A stretch of 64,000 nt of DNA from Batillaria attramentaria (taxonomy: Eukaryota; Mollusca; Gastropoda; Batillariidae): positions 407,501 through 471,500 of the forward strand of contig JACVVK020000206.1 in NCBI GenBank assembly GCA_018292915.2. Direction: 5' to 3'. The notes under the pieces are model-generated. The model was not told the DNA's origin and ran no database searches. It saw only the letters and a program-made list of their open reading frames with translations. Position numbers and translations under genes: made by a program. Below are positions 25,600 to 36,946 of this stretch, in pieces (the first letter of the stretch is position 1; each line of letters opens with the position of its first letter).

Positions 25600-25794
25600 C
25601 AAGGGATGCCAAAGGGACATACGTCTTCCCTAATGGATCACGGGTTCTGTTTCGACTGTTCAAATCCCGGCTCAGCACGGTGCCGGAGCCATACATATGT
25701 GCTGGTTTTGTTCTCGTCAGTTGCCCCATCTTTGATATCACCCGTACTGATGTGGTGGGAAAAGGGCGTTAAACCCTCAAACAATCAATCAAAT
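25600..25794 (+). mobile_element. SINE A-related copy with a different head and (AATC)n tail
   Basis: The body GTGCTGG...TTGCCCCATCTTTGATATC, ACCCGTACTGATGTGGTGGG and GGGCGTTAAACCC matches family A. The head is diverged (box B-like GTTCAAATCCC at 25,658), and the element ends CAATCAATCAAA instead of CACCCACCC, suggesting a subfamily. Confidence 0.65.
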
Positions 25795-26878
25795 TTTTAC
25801 CCCATGTCTTACGTCAGGCATAGGAAAGTGAGCTACGCATTGCAGGCCGTACGGCAACATGTTCCTTACTAGTGCACGTCTGCATATCTGTTCACTCATG
25901 TCAAGCACCAGCTCATCCTGGCGCCAAGAACCAGACGCAAGGCCGGTGTAGCATCCGGTCCGGTCCCCCCTCTGAAGTAGTCCCCCGGGGGACCAATTCG
26001 TGGCAAAAACTGCTCTATAATGGTCCCCCCCTTAGACATCCAGCCTCGTTTTCGACTGGTCCCCCTGGGCGATTTTGGTCCCCCCTCGCATCCAAAATAG
26101 GCCCCCTCTCGAACTGGTCCCCCTCTTTTCTAACCAATGTAGAGCTATGTCAGTATTTATTTTTAACTTTATTGTTACAAAACTTTATTGTCCCCAAAAG
26201 CACAGGGCCATAGGAACATTTTTTTTCTTTTTTTCCGATTTATGTGCTTGTTGTTATTTTTGTGTGTGTGAGATATATTTGTTTGGTTGTGTTCTTGTTT
26301 CTTTCAGTTGTTTTTTTTGCATTGGTTCTTTTTTGCTGTCCACATTTCCTGTCATTTTTTTTAAACTGGAAATAGCATTTAGAGAATAACATCAAAGACC
26401 AAGTATCTAATATTTTCTATACAACGCCATAGAAAAAATATTTCTTCAAAATTAAGTAAGTGTCCATGACATGAAAACTAGTTGCCACCTTTGGCTTTCA
26501 GCGTACTTCAAGTAGACAGTCAAGACTGAGTACCAGTGTCTCAAATCATGACCCTTGAAACAACAAAAACAGCAGAAGACTAACAGTTCTCAGGCTGGTC
26601 TAAGGAGTGACACAAAAAACAGGAGCAAAGTGATGTCCAAGATTCATTATATAAATTACTCTGTCTGTTTTCAATGGGGCCGATTGCCAAACTGGCCCGT
26701 ATTTCAGCCACCTAGGTTGTCGGCCTGGAGCCTCTCTTGTGAACACATACACGGGCGTGTCCAAGAGGGTGGCTGCAGCAAATATCTCAACCTCGGTGGC
26801 CCAAGTACGGAATGAATTGTCGTGTACTTATAATTATAGGCATGTTTGACACGAGTCACGTGACGTGTCAAGAAGCGT

Positions 26879-27113
26879 GGCGACCGTTTTCTCATCCCAC
26901 AAAAAAAAAAAAAAAAAAAGAGAAAACAAATCTAAACTTTTAAAAGTGATTTAACTTCGTAGATTTGCCGTTCTATGTAGCCTATACTTTTGTTTTTTAG
27001 TGGCGACCGTTTTCTCATCCCACAAAAAAAAAGAGAAAATAAAAAAACAAAAGTATAGGCTACATAGAACGGCAAATCTACGAAGTTAAATCACTTTTAA
27101 AAGTTTAGATTTG
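26879..27113. repeat. Inner inverted repeat plus direct repeat
   Basis: Arms of about 72 bp at 26,926-26,997 and 27,042-27,113 are exact complements over nearly all their length. A direct repeat beginning TGGCGACCGTTTTCTCATCC starts at 26,879 and again at 27,001, once before the first arm and once in the loop. Confidence 0.8.
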
Positions 27114-27196
27114 ACACTGTAACCTTGACCCAGTTCAAGATCATCTTGAATAACATCTCTGTACAAAAATGAAAATAATTATACATATAACGAAAG

Positions 27197-27198
<2 letters not shown>

Positions 27199-27243
<45 letters not shown>

Positions 27244-27380
27244 TGTGTGTTTGCGTGCGTGCGTGCGTGAGTGAGTGTGCACGCGTGCGTGCGTGCGTGC
27301 ATAATGTGTGTGTGTGTGTGTTTGAGAGATGGGGGGAGGAGAGAAAGTGTGGGGGGCGAGAGAGAGAGAGAGAGAGAGTG
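27199..27380. repeat. (GT)n/(GC GT)n/(GA)n microsatellite
   Basis: TG run, GCGT units, a second TG run and a GA run, lying just inside the right arm of the large inverted repeat. Confidence 0.9.
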
Positions 27381-27957
27381 AGAGAGATCCAGAGTCACGT
27401 TTTCTACTGAGTTGACACACACTATAACAATAAAGTTAAAAATAAATACTGACATAGCTCTACATTGGTTAGAAAAGAGGGGGACCAGTTCGAGAGGGGG
27501 CCTACTTTGGATGCGAGGGGGGACCAAAATCGCCCAGGGGGACCAGTCGAAAACGAGGCTGGATGTCTAAGGGGGGACCATTATAGAGCAGTTTTTGCCA
27601 CGAATTGGTCCCCCGGGGGACTGCTTCAGAGGGGGGACCGGACCGGATCCTACACCGGCACCGCCACGGATCCTTGATACAATCTTCCACACATCATGCG
27701 TGTGGCAGAATGAAACTGTTACTACCTGCACCGAGTTCTGGATGCCGGGATAATAAGTGAATTAAATTGTTACACTGGCTGGTTAAACGGAACCGTAAGT
27801 GAAACAGATGACTGAGACGGTTTAACAACAGGGAGGGGGGCACAGCCGAGCTGTCATGGGCCATTGTGTCAGTTTACTGCACCGAACAGGGCATTTAGTC
27901 TCATCATTGCGGTACTGATCCAGGTTCAAGTTCAGGGAAAAAAGTCAGCTTTGCGGG

Positions 27958-27959
<2 letters not shown>

Positions 27960-28046
<87 letters not shown>

Positions 28047-28083
28047 CGTGTGTGTGTGTGTGTGTGTGTGTCTGCGTGTGTGT

Positions 28084-28134
<51 letters not shown>

Positions 28135-28192
28135 AGTGTGTGCGCCGCGCGCGCGCGCGATAAAGAAAGAGAGAGAGAGAGAGAGAGAGAGC
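27960..28192. repeat. Interrupted (TG)n tract with GCGC and (GA)n end
   Basis: Four TG runs broken by CCGTG and CAG interruptions, then GCGCGCGC and AGAGAG. Confidence 0.95.
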
Positions 28193-28349
28193 GTGTAAAA
28201 ACATACACTATCCCTGAGTGTGGGTTGCAGTCGGCAAGCTACAGAAGAGGAGATAGGCAGGTATTTGTTTCCCTATCGTCTGACGCCATTGGTCTTTTCA
28301 TTGCACACAACCTCAGTGTGGCAACAATGGTGAAACGGAGAACAAACGC

Positions 28350-28476
<127 letters not shown>

Positions 28477-28822
28477 AGCAAAACCCCAAACAATAGCAAA
28501 ACAGTAAATGAAAGTACTGTTGCTGCCGTGGTGGTCACTCCCGGAAAACAAAAAACTCCGAGACACCCACCGACCCTCTTACTGACGATTCGCCGCGCAA
28601 GCCGATAAATAATTGACAAATGGTCCATTGAATACCAGGTTTCTGTTGGCTGGTGTATGTATTCATGTGTGTCAGTATACTGACAGAAATCAGGGTGTGT
28701 CGCAAATAAATGTTTAAAGCACAGCCTGCGGTAGACCTATAGGGTTGTCTTTTGAATACAGGTTCCCGAAGTGGCATTTAAGTGCATAAGTTTTTGCGCC
28801 GTGTCTCCATACAAAGGGACCG

Positions 28823-28973
28823 GGCCTGGTATTCATGAAGCGCATTTAGCTAGGATAAACGCGTGTGGGCCTAAACTAACGGGCGTTTAACAACAGTAAC
28901 CCCTATGCCCGTTTAGATTTAAACACGTTTGTCCTAGCTAAACGCGCCCCATGAACGCTGAACCAGGCCAGGT
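28823..28973. mobile_element. Palindromic MITE
   Basis: The ends are inverted copies: left GGCCTGGTATTCATGAAGCG...TTTAGCTAGGATAAACG, right complemented GGCCTGGTTCAGCGTTCATG...TTTAGCTAGGACAAACG. The unit is about 150 bp with no coding content. Family not determined. Confidence 0.6.
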
Positions 28974-29466
28974 GGCAGGTCACACATATGACGCACTTCG
29001 TATGGTCTACACACCGGGCAAGTCATGATTTCTTTCAGAGCATTTCCCGGTGATGATTTCAATTGCACTTTCCCTGGTCTAACCTCTTAACCCTTTTCAC
29101 AACGACTCGAAGCTCGATTGAAATGATTACTTGTGGGTGTATAGGTAATAGCGACAAAACCTAATAAGGCAATAAAGTACTTGTAAAGCACTTTCACCCC
29201 CAGTCTCTTTCAAACAGAGGCGGTGAGGACAGGTAAGAAGTTATTCCGTTCCACTGACCCGACTGACACAGTTTCATTTAGAGCGAGAAAGCTTTCTCTG
29301 GCAGGCCATTTGAACAGAACAGTGTCTGCTTTGTGAGTCGGGGGAACCTTTCTGTCAAGAAAACGGCGACACGGAGAAGAAAGGTGGCTTTGTAAGCGGT
29401 CATGATTCGTTTAACTCTTATATAGGAAATCGTGTGTCAGAAATTGCGCTCCGTCGTCAAAGAGTT

Positions 29467-30036
29467 AAAGTTTCAAGTCTTGCACTGACAGGTCTGCCTC
29501 ACAATACTGAAGTTTAGCGAGAAGGGGGGGGGGGGGGGGGGCACTTTTTCAACCAATCAGTAAAGTTTCAAAGTCTTGCACTGACAGGTCTGCCTCACAA
29601 TACTGAAGTTTAGCGAGAAGGGGGGGGGGGGGGGGGGCACTTTTTCAACCAATCAGTAAAGTTTCAAAGTCTTGCACTGACAGGTCTGCTTCACAATACT
29701 GAAGTTTAGCGAGAAGAGGGGGGGGGGGGGGCACTTTTTCAACCAATCAGTAAAGTTTCAAAGTCTTGCACTGACAGGTCTGCCTCACAATACTGAAGTT
29801 TAGCGAGAAGGGGGGGGGGGGGGGCACTTTTTCAACCAATCAGTAAAGTTTCAAAGTCTTGCACTGACAGGTCTGCTTCACAATACTGAAGTTTAGCGAG
29901 AAGAGGGGGGGGGGGGGCACTTTTTCAACCAATCAGTAAAGTTTCAAAGTCTTGCACTGACAGGTCTGCCTCACAATACTGAAGTTTAGCGAGAAGGGGG
30001 GGTGGGGGGGGGCACTTTTTCAACCAATCAGTAAAC
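29467..30036. repeat. Six-copy minisatellite (92-96 bp) with poly-G tract
   Basis: Units start at 29,467, 29,562, 29,658, 29,752, 29,844 and 29,938. Each carries AAGTCTTGCACTGACAGGTC, GAAGTTTAGCGAGAAG, 12-20 G residues and CACTTTTTCAACCAATCAGT. Unit length varies only through the G tract. Copies 3 and 5 share two variants (GCTTCAC and AAGAGGGG) against the others. It is not a CRISPR array because there are no unique spacers. Confidence 0.95.
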
Positions 30037-30890
30037 TTGAGTTTCAGTTGGTCGTTTGTTGTGGTTGTTGTGGTTGATGTTAAAGCACTAATACCTACTC
30101 TTGCCCTGAGGTGACGGCAAATCAAATTTCGAAACAACTATCACAGCAAAAGGTCAACTGGCAAATCTTATTAATTAAGCAGGCTGATAGGACACACAAA
30201 CAAGAATACTCAAGCACGAATCTTGCGCACATCAAAATCACCAACACGCAGTCAAAACAAATGAGTGTATTATTCATCCCCGTAAATTTTATAAAAGTAG
30301 CAGGTGTTTGAAACAGGATCTGACAGCAGCAAAAGCCTACCAAAAACAAAAACAAAAACAAAAAACAATCCGCGGTACAGAGTTCAATCCGTATATTCGG
30401 CGAAGTGCACGTAAAGCGTTCTGTTCAGCTAGATACTCTTGCTGTTTTTATGTCAAGCGGACCACTTTGCTCCTTAGAACTTGAACGTGTTATCCAAATA
30501 CAGTTTTTGGCCAGAAGTGCACCGAGCCGGTTGGCGGCACATTTAGCGGTCACGGTTACGTCAGTGCGCGCTGGCGCTAACTTCACAACTGTATGTAATT
30601 TTGCTCTTCGTTGTGATCAGGTCATGACCAGCTGGAGTGTCTGAAGAAAGAATGCACATGTAATGATTTTCATTATCGGCGAACTTGTTGTATTGTTGAT
30701 GCTGTTGTTTTGTTGTTGTTGTTAAGGCTGTTTGCCAAACGATAAAGAGATGCTCCTTTTGTCCATTGCGACCATTTCCGTGACTTTGCGGCTACTAAGA
30801 GTAGAGAAATATGACTTTCTGTGGCCTAACGCCCCCAAACCTGTACTACACGCCCAACTTGAGTCGCTGAAGTTGCCACTTGCCATCCGT

Positions 30891-31481
30891 CAGCGTTGTC
30901 TAACTGGTGTTCAGTCTGCAACCAGATAAGGTCGTCTGCTCAGTACCACGCGGTACGCTTCTACGCACGTAGAACAACACACACGCCAACCCGAGTCACC
31001 AAAAATGGCAGCGTTGTCTAACTGGTGTTCAGTCTGCAACCAGATAAGGTCGTCTGCTCAGTACCACGCGGTACGCTTCTACGCACGTAGAACAACACAC
31101 ACGCCAACCCGAGTCACCAAAAATGGCAGCGTTGTCTAACTGGTGTTCAGTCTGCAACCAGATAAGGTCGTCTGCTCAGTACCACGCGGTACGCTTCTAC
31201 ATACGGAGAACAACACACACGCCAACCCGAGTCACCAAAAATGGCAGCGTTGTCTAACTGGTGTTCGGTCTGCAACCAGATAAGGTCGTCTGCTCAGTAC
31301 CACGCGGTACGCTTCTACGCACGTAGAACAACACACACGCCAACCCGAGTCACCAAAAATGGCAGCGTTGTCTAACTGGTGTTCAGTCTGCAACCACTGA
31401 GATAAGGTCGTCTGCTCAGTACCACGCGGTACGCTTCTCCGTACGTAGAACAACACACACGCCAACCCGAGTCACCACAAT
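30891..31481. repeat. Five-copy 118-bp tandem repeat
   Basis: Units begin CAGCGTTGTCTAACTGG at 30,891, 31,009, 31,127, 31,245 and 31,363, exactly 118 bp apart. Only a few substitutions and one 5-bp insertion in copy 5 distinguish them. Each unit has two short inverted repeats: GTACCACGCGGTAC and TTCTACGCACGTAGAA (altered in copies 3 and 5). Confidence 0.97.
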
Positions 31482-31659
31482 GGTTTCACGTGCTATCAGT
31501 ATTGTGTCCCAGGTGACTGTTTCTGATGCACGGATTATAAGCGCATTTGATGAAAAGCGGGTCTCCACAGCGTTGTTGAATGCCTGACAAACGTATTGAG
31601 ACTTTAAGTTTAACGTCCCACGCCACAAGAAGTGACTGGAGACGGCCCTGATGGGCAGG

Positions 31660-31843
31660 GTGGGTGGGTGGGTGTTTGGGAGTTTAACGTCCTTTTCCAC
31701 CACATAAGGGTGATATCAAAGACGGGGCAACGAGAAAACAAGGCCAGCACAAATATTTGGCCCCAGCCGGCGGGATTCGAACTCACGACCCGAGCATTGA
31801 GAGTCCAACGCTCTACCATTCTGCCACCCCGGCTCCCCCCTGT
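31660..31843 (-). mobile_element. SINE family A copy
   Basis: Full minus-strand copy, flanked by TGGGCAGG (31,652-31,659 and 31,844-31,851). It lies back to back with a SINE B copy. Confidence 0.85.
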
Positions 31844-31852
31844 TGGGCAGGT

Positions 31853-32324
31853 TAATAATAATAATAATAATGAGTATTGTATAGGCGCTTTACCCAATTT
31901 CATGATTCGGCTCAAAGCGCCGCGAACTGAACCCAACACGCACGCTCACGTGAATCACACGCATTCTCGCACACACTGGACATAAACACATTACAATCAC
32001 GTGGTGCGAAGGGTCAACACGCACGCTCACGTGAATCACACGCATTCTCGCACACACTGGACATAAACACATTACAATCACGTGGTGCGGAGGGTCAGCT
32101 CAGCTATTTAAATTTCGGAATTTAGAATTGCATTTATTGTTCAAATTTGGTGGGCTGAACATTTCCAAAGCAGAGGGGGAGGAAGCCGGAGTACCCGGAG
32201 AGAACCCCCGACGATCGGCCCGAATGAACGGTGCCGCATACGAGAAGGAGAAATTCTTTGCCCCGAGTGGATGACAAGTCGCTTTGGTGACAAGCCTCTT
32301 AACCACTAGAACACCGACCGCCCC
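31853..32324 (-). mobile_element. SINE family B copy with internal duplication
   Basis: Complemented: a head (GGGGCGGTCGGTGTTCTAG), body (GGGCCGATCGTCGGGGGTTC, CACGTGATTGTAATG) and tail GGGTAAAGCGCCTATACAAT followed by (ATT)n. An internal block of about 80 bp (CAACACGCACGCTCACGTG to TCACGTGGTGCG) is present twice in tandem. Confidence 0.85.
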
Positions 32325-33157
32325 GTTATGGGAGAAGAGAGAGAGCTACCCTAACTGTACAGTCCAGCCGCCTGAGCACTGTTCAGTCCAGTCAGACTGC
32401 CAAGTCGGCCACACTGAGTTTCGGCCAGCACAATTCGTTTGCCTCGGCCGACTGGGACTCCGCTCTTACACGACCCGAGCTGGGCACACGTTCACCTCCC
32501 GGCAATGACAGGGGAGGAAGCAGCGCTAGCACCCAGAAGGCGGCCTGGGGACATCATCTTCCCAAACGGCGACAACTTGCTGAGTCGGCTCGTCACCAGT
32601 AGAGTGCCTCGCAGTTTGGACCAGCTGGAACCTGTCACAGATAAACATTCGTAACAATATGCGTTGCAGCTGTGTGTGTGTGTATTCATTTCAGTGTTCG
32701 ATTAGGAACAAGATGGCCACCAGCCCAATATGTTGTTTCCATTCAATGACCTGCTGTAGTCACAGTCGTAGTCGTTGTGTCATGTATGCAGCCCGCGCGC
32801 ACACGCCGGAACGCAAGCTCTCTGACATCAAGCATGCTGACATAAAGAAAGTACTGAAAACCCTTATCGTGCCTCTATGCACTTGCAAAAACCCAAACAC
32901 ATGAGGTCGTGTGAGCTCGCCTAGCTGGTTGACGTCACAACTTGTTGGCGTATGCGAGGTTCTACATGGGTGAATGAATTCTTGTAATAAAGTCGTTCCC
33001 CTTTGACAGAGTTACTTCCCGCAGACCTGACTGACAGACGATTGCTTACTGGTATCGGAGAAGAGACCCTCTCTCTCTCTCTCTCGCCTTAGACGCGCGC
33101 TTGCGCGCGCACGCACGCACCCCCCCTCCCCCTACACACACACACACACACACACAC

Positions 33158-34282
33158 ATTATGCAAAGACCTTGGAATCAGAAAGACGCGTCACTCCTGC
33201 CCTCGTAAGAGTAGACTCCAGAGTGCAGTCCCTTTTCGGCGGGGCGTGAAAATGTGACTGCTTACACCCAGCGCCATTTTTAAAAATGGCGAATTTTTTT
33301 TTTAGAAAAGCAGAGACTTGTGTGTCATATGATTCGATTTGAAACGAAGTCTTGAATATCCGACCACTTTTCGTTTGGGCAAAATCTTTGCCAGCGGACA
33401 ATTATTGTTGCGCTTTGATGGCACTGTTTACGTGGTAGACTGATCCAACAGGATGTGAGTAAACGGCAAGGGGGTTGCACTCTGACAGGCAAGGGTGTTG
33501 CACTCTACAGGCAAGTATTATTGCACGGTGCAGACGATCACGTACCTGCCTTGTGGTGGAATAAGAGACGATTACAAAAGCATACACACCCGTGCTCTAG
33601 GACTGAATGTAATAATAGATCTGTCCATTCAGACAGAGACAGGTTATGTATGTCTCTGATTCAGAAACACGCCTACTTTCACTCTGAAGACAGCCTGCTA
33701 ATCACTTGCGCCACTGAGGATCCCTCTGGGTTCAAAGCTGGTCAAGGATGACATAGTGCGCGACCTTGTGTTTGAGAGCACCGAGACAATTTAGGCCCGT
33801 CACGGTAGCGCAGTGAGCGCCATTTCCCCACTGTGCACAGAGGTACTTTCCACTGAAAGACTCTGTGCTCCAGAGAGTGTCGTAAGAGAGACATATAGCG
33901 GGACAACGCGAAGAGTTGTCTGCCCGCATTAGCGCGCATCCTAGATCTGGCCCCTATAGTGACAGCATGGCGGAAAGTGGAAAGCGATCACAAAAGCATG
34001 CAATTGTGTTCTGCGCCGAATTGTTCAAATAACAGACAAATATAAACGGGGAAATACTTCTTTTGGTATTCCTGTTGAAAAACAAACATTTTTTTTTTCG
34101 CTTTCTTGTCCAAAAAAAAAAAAGAAAAAAAAAAAAGACCTCAAGTGGTACGTGTGCATGCAGTGTAAACTAACAGTAAACACACGCGGCTGACGCAGAT
34201 ACAGCGTAATTTTTTTCCCTGACAACTTTACAAATCACGGTGACTTAAATTGTGCTAGCGTCTACCTGCATCTAAATTCAGA

Positions 34283-34314
<32 letters not shown>

Positions 34315-34836
34315 AACAAAATCATCCGGCTGAACTTCGTTCTAACCATTGTAAAACCATATCACAACATAGAATCTGCTGGATCGTCGGTCGCAGATAT
34401 GATTAATGCTGAGTTAGCAGGAAGTATTCAGCGGATGCGTCCATCTTTGGATCTCTCGCACATTCGATCTTTCTGTGTTCCGTACTAGTTTTACTTGAAC
34501 ACATCGAACGAAATGCACTGCGTAGCCTACGTACAGCAGTGAAAGCCAAACTAGATCTTTCTTTCGTCCTCCGGAACTTTGAGAGTACTTATGTTTTCCA
34601 TAGGCCTAAAACACATGCGAAATATATGGGGGGAGACCACCTGGCAGTCGCTGACATCTTCGTTTTTGTTTATTTTCTTAAAATGTTTTACGGCGGCTAG
34701 TGTAGGGTTGGGTCAAACAACTGCGTAGATCTGCGGGATGCGCGCTAATGCGCGCAGACAACTCTTACGCGTTGTCCCTCAAAGGGAGGTAAGTGAACTA
34801 TCTTTATGTTTCCAAGATCTTTGCATTATGCTTCTG
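33158..34836. mobile_element. Possible decayed DNA transposon with two nested inverted repeats
   Basis: Inner arms of about 50 bp at 33,900-33,948 and 34,727-34,778 share GGGACAACGCG, AGAGTTGTCTGC and GCATTAGCGCGCATCC. Outer arms of about 30 bp (33,158-33,187 and 34,805-34,836) share ATGCAAAGA and CTTGGAA. A plus-strand stretch at 33,968-34,080 includes a CysAla-x-x-CysSerAsnAsn-like string, split by a frameshift and stops, that faintly recalls a THAP zinc finger. All of this is weak. Confidence 0.3.
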
Positions 34837-35137
34837 AGTGTGAGTCAGTGGCAAAAACGAAACCCACTGAAATTCCCGCTTTCCACATGTCAAGTTGTAG
34901 AGACTCTTGCGAAAAGATACTGCATTTCGATGCAAAATAATTTCTAGACCATCCCAGAACATGCTGGTGCAGTAACGTCAGTAGATTACGTCACCTTGGA
35001 GAGATTTCGAGCCTTCCAGTAAGTTGAGGAATGTTCTAGATCTGACGTAAGCAGCCCCCCTGCACAGCGTTCTGGATTCTTCTTCTTTCATGAATTTGTT
35101 CTCCGCGCATATTCTGTTCATAAAGTATTGGAGTTGT

Positions 35138-35205
35138 AGTCTGTTGTATCCCGTATCATCTCTGCGAGTGCACGATGATGGCGACATAGCATAAGTAAAA
35201 TACAA
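35138..35205 (-). repeat. Dispersed ~66-bp repeat, copy 1
   Basis: Complemented it reads GTGTTGTATTTTACTTATGC, TATGTCGC, GTGCACTCGCAGAG and ACGGGATACAACAG. The same order occurs on the plus strand at 42,553-42,622. Function unknown. Confidence 0.6.
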
Positions 35206-35504
35206 CACCACGTCTCCAAACAGAGGAATTCCGAAAGAAAGTGGCGAGACACCCCCAAGAAAAAACAGCATCACGTCAATCAAACATGACGCACTTACTT
35301 TACGTCAGTGCGCGTGCGTCTCTTCTTCGATGTTTGTGAGGCGTGTGGCTTGCAGAGGAAATGTGCTGTGAGTACAAATTTTCGAGTCAACTGACGATAA
35401 CGGCTGCAGTGAATTTTTCTAATTTTTTTGTATATTTTTTATGGCACCCCAGGCTCATTATCTATGTATAGTAGGAGCGATTTTGAGATCTAAAGTGTGT
35501 TCAC

Positions 35505-36100
35505 CAGCACTTTCATCAGGTACGGCTTACGCCAAAAGTATAAAAGCGACAACCTCCAAACTTCACTTAGTTGAGAGTCCGTATTCATGCTATCTATGTC
35601 CAAAAAATGGAGTGGTTTAGGTAAATATTACGCCTTTAAACGCCAGAAAGCCACTTATTCTGAAAAGGGCGATAACTCGCAAATCATGTGTGCAATCGTA
35701 CCTGGATCGGGCCTTCTATTCAACAATCTTGATTCATTTAGAAACCCCAAATTTGAAATCGATCGGTTCAGTATTTTCGGAGAAATAGGCATCTGAACTG
35801 GGTTCACATGCAATGTCAACTCAGGCTCGGTTTACATGAAAACTATAAGAGCGACCATTTTCTAGTAGTGAGTCAATTCAGAGTCCGTATTCAAGCTATC
35901 TACTGCCAAAAAATTGAGTGATTTAAATAAATATTACGCCTGTACACGAAAGACAACCAACTTGTCTCAAAAGGGCGATAACTCCCAAATCACTTAAGCA
36001 ATCATCACACGCTTGAATCGTCTAATGTAACATTTTGATAAATTTGGATACCCCAAATTTGAAGCCATTCGGTTGAGTATTTTCGAAGAAACGGGCCCGG
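35505..36100. repeat. Two diverged ~320-bp tandem copies
   Basis: Shared ordered motifs: GAGTCCGTATTCA, GCTATCTA, AAATATTACGCCT, AAAGGGCGATAACTC, CCCCAAATTTGAA and CGGTT(C/G)AGTATTTTCG. Each appears once near 35,575-35,790 and again near 35,880-36,095. Confidence 0.75.
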
Positions 36101-36324
36101 ACACAATTCACACACACACACACACACACACATCCATACAGACGGCACTCAGTGAGGAGAAGAAGCGCGTTCGGAACAGCATACATGCCAGCATCGATGA
36201 CGCAGGTTTTCTTACGTCATTGTCAGAGTTACACTTGCATAATCGTCTCTGCGGGAGATCGGCAGTGACGTGCGTTTGTACCACAGATGCTTGCCTATGA
36301 ACGTGGAAATTTTAGCCCGTCCTA

Positions 36325-36358
36325 TTATGTTGTTTCCATTACTATGGAAACAACATAA
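36325..36358. repeat. Perfect 15-bp-arm palindrome
   Basis: TTATGTTGTTTCCAT (36,325-36,339), loop TACT, exact complement at 36,344-36,358. The 15-mer TATGTTGTTTCCATT recurs alone at 32,729-32,743. Confidence 0.85.
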
Positions 36359-36419
36359 CAAATTGTCAAAAGCCAGAGAGAGGCTGAGTTGTGTGGGAAA
36401 TGAGACATCCCGTTAAACT

Positions 36420-36719
36420 TTAATAATAATAATTATAATAAGTATTGTATAGGCGCTTTACCCAGTTTCTTGAGTTGACTCAAAGCGCCGCGAACTGAAC
36501 CCAACACGCACGCTCACGTGAATCACACGCATCCGCTCACACACTGGACAATATCACTGAACACATTACAATCACGTGGAGCGAGCGGGGTCATCTCAGC
36601 TATTTAAGTTTCGGAATTGAGATTTGCATTTATTTTCAAATTTCTGGGCTGAATATTTCCAAATCAGAGGGGGAGGAAGCCGGAGTACCCGGAGAGAACC
36701 CCCGACGATCGGCCCTTCT
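36420..36719 (-). mobile_element. SINE family B copy lacking its head
   Basis: Contains the tail (ATTATTA, TATTGTATAGGCGCTTTACC on plus) through to GACGATCGGCCC, where it stops before the tRNA-like head, so it is 5'-truncated. Confidence 0.8.
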
Positions 36720-36794
36720 TCGTAAGTACAGCGTTGCGGGTTCTTGATTTGAAAAGACAGTCCTATTCTAGTCTGAACATCATGGCAGTTTCCA

Positions 36795-36796
<2 letters not shown>

Positions 36797-36863
<67 letters not shown>
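36797..36863. repeat. (TG)n microsatellite
   Basis: About 33 TG units. Confidence 0.95.
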
Positions 36864-36866
<3 letters not shown>

Positions 36867-36946
36867 AACAGATTTCTCAGTGGAACGACTTTACCCACAG
36901 GTACTGTATTATGAAAAACGTCATGCGACCTAAAGAAATCTATCCG

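Larger units (their letters stand above)
25942..27659. mobile_element. 1.7-kb element with about 235-bp inverted repeats
   Basis: The left arm (25,942-26,177) and right arm (27,425-27,659) are near-perfect complements. Both start GCCGGTGTAG and contain several GGTCCCCC motifs, including TCCCCCGGGGGACCAATTCG. No transposase is visible between them. A second, inner inverted repeat is listed separately. This could be a foldback-type or non-autonomous TIR DNA transposon. Confidence 0.7.

Noticed and set aside
29467..30036. Direct repeats resembling a CRISPR array
   Set aside because: The window is eukaryotic, the units are contiguous 92-96 bp repeats, and there are no unique spacers or cas genes.
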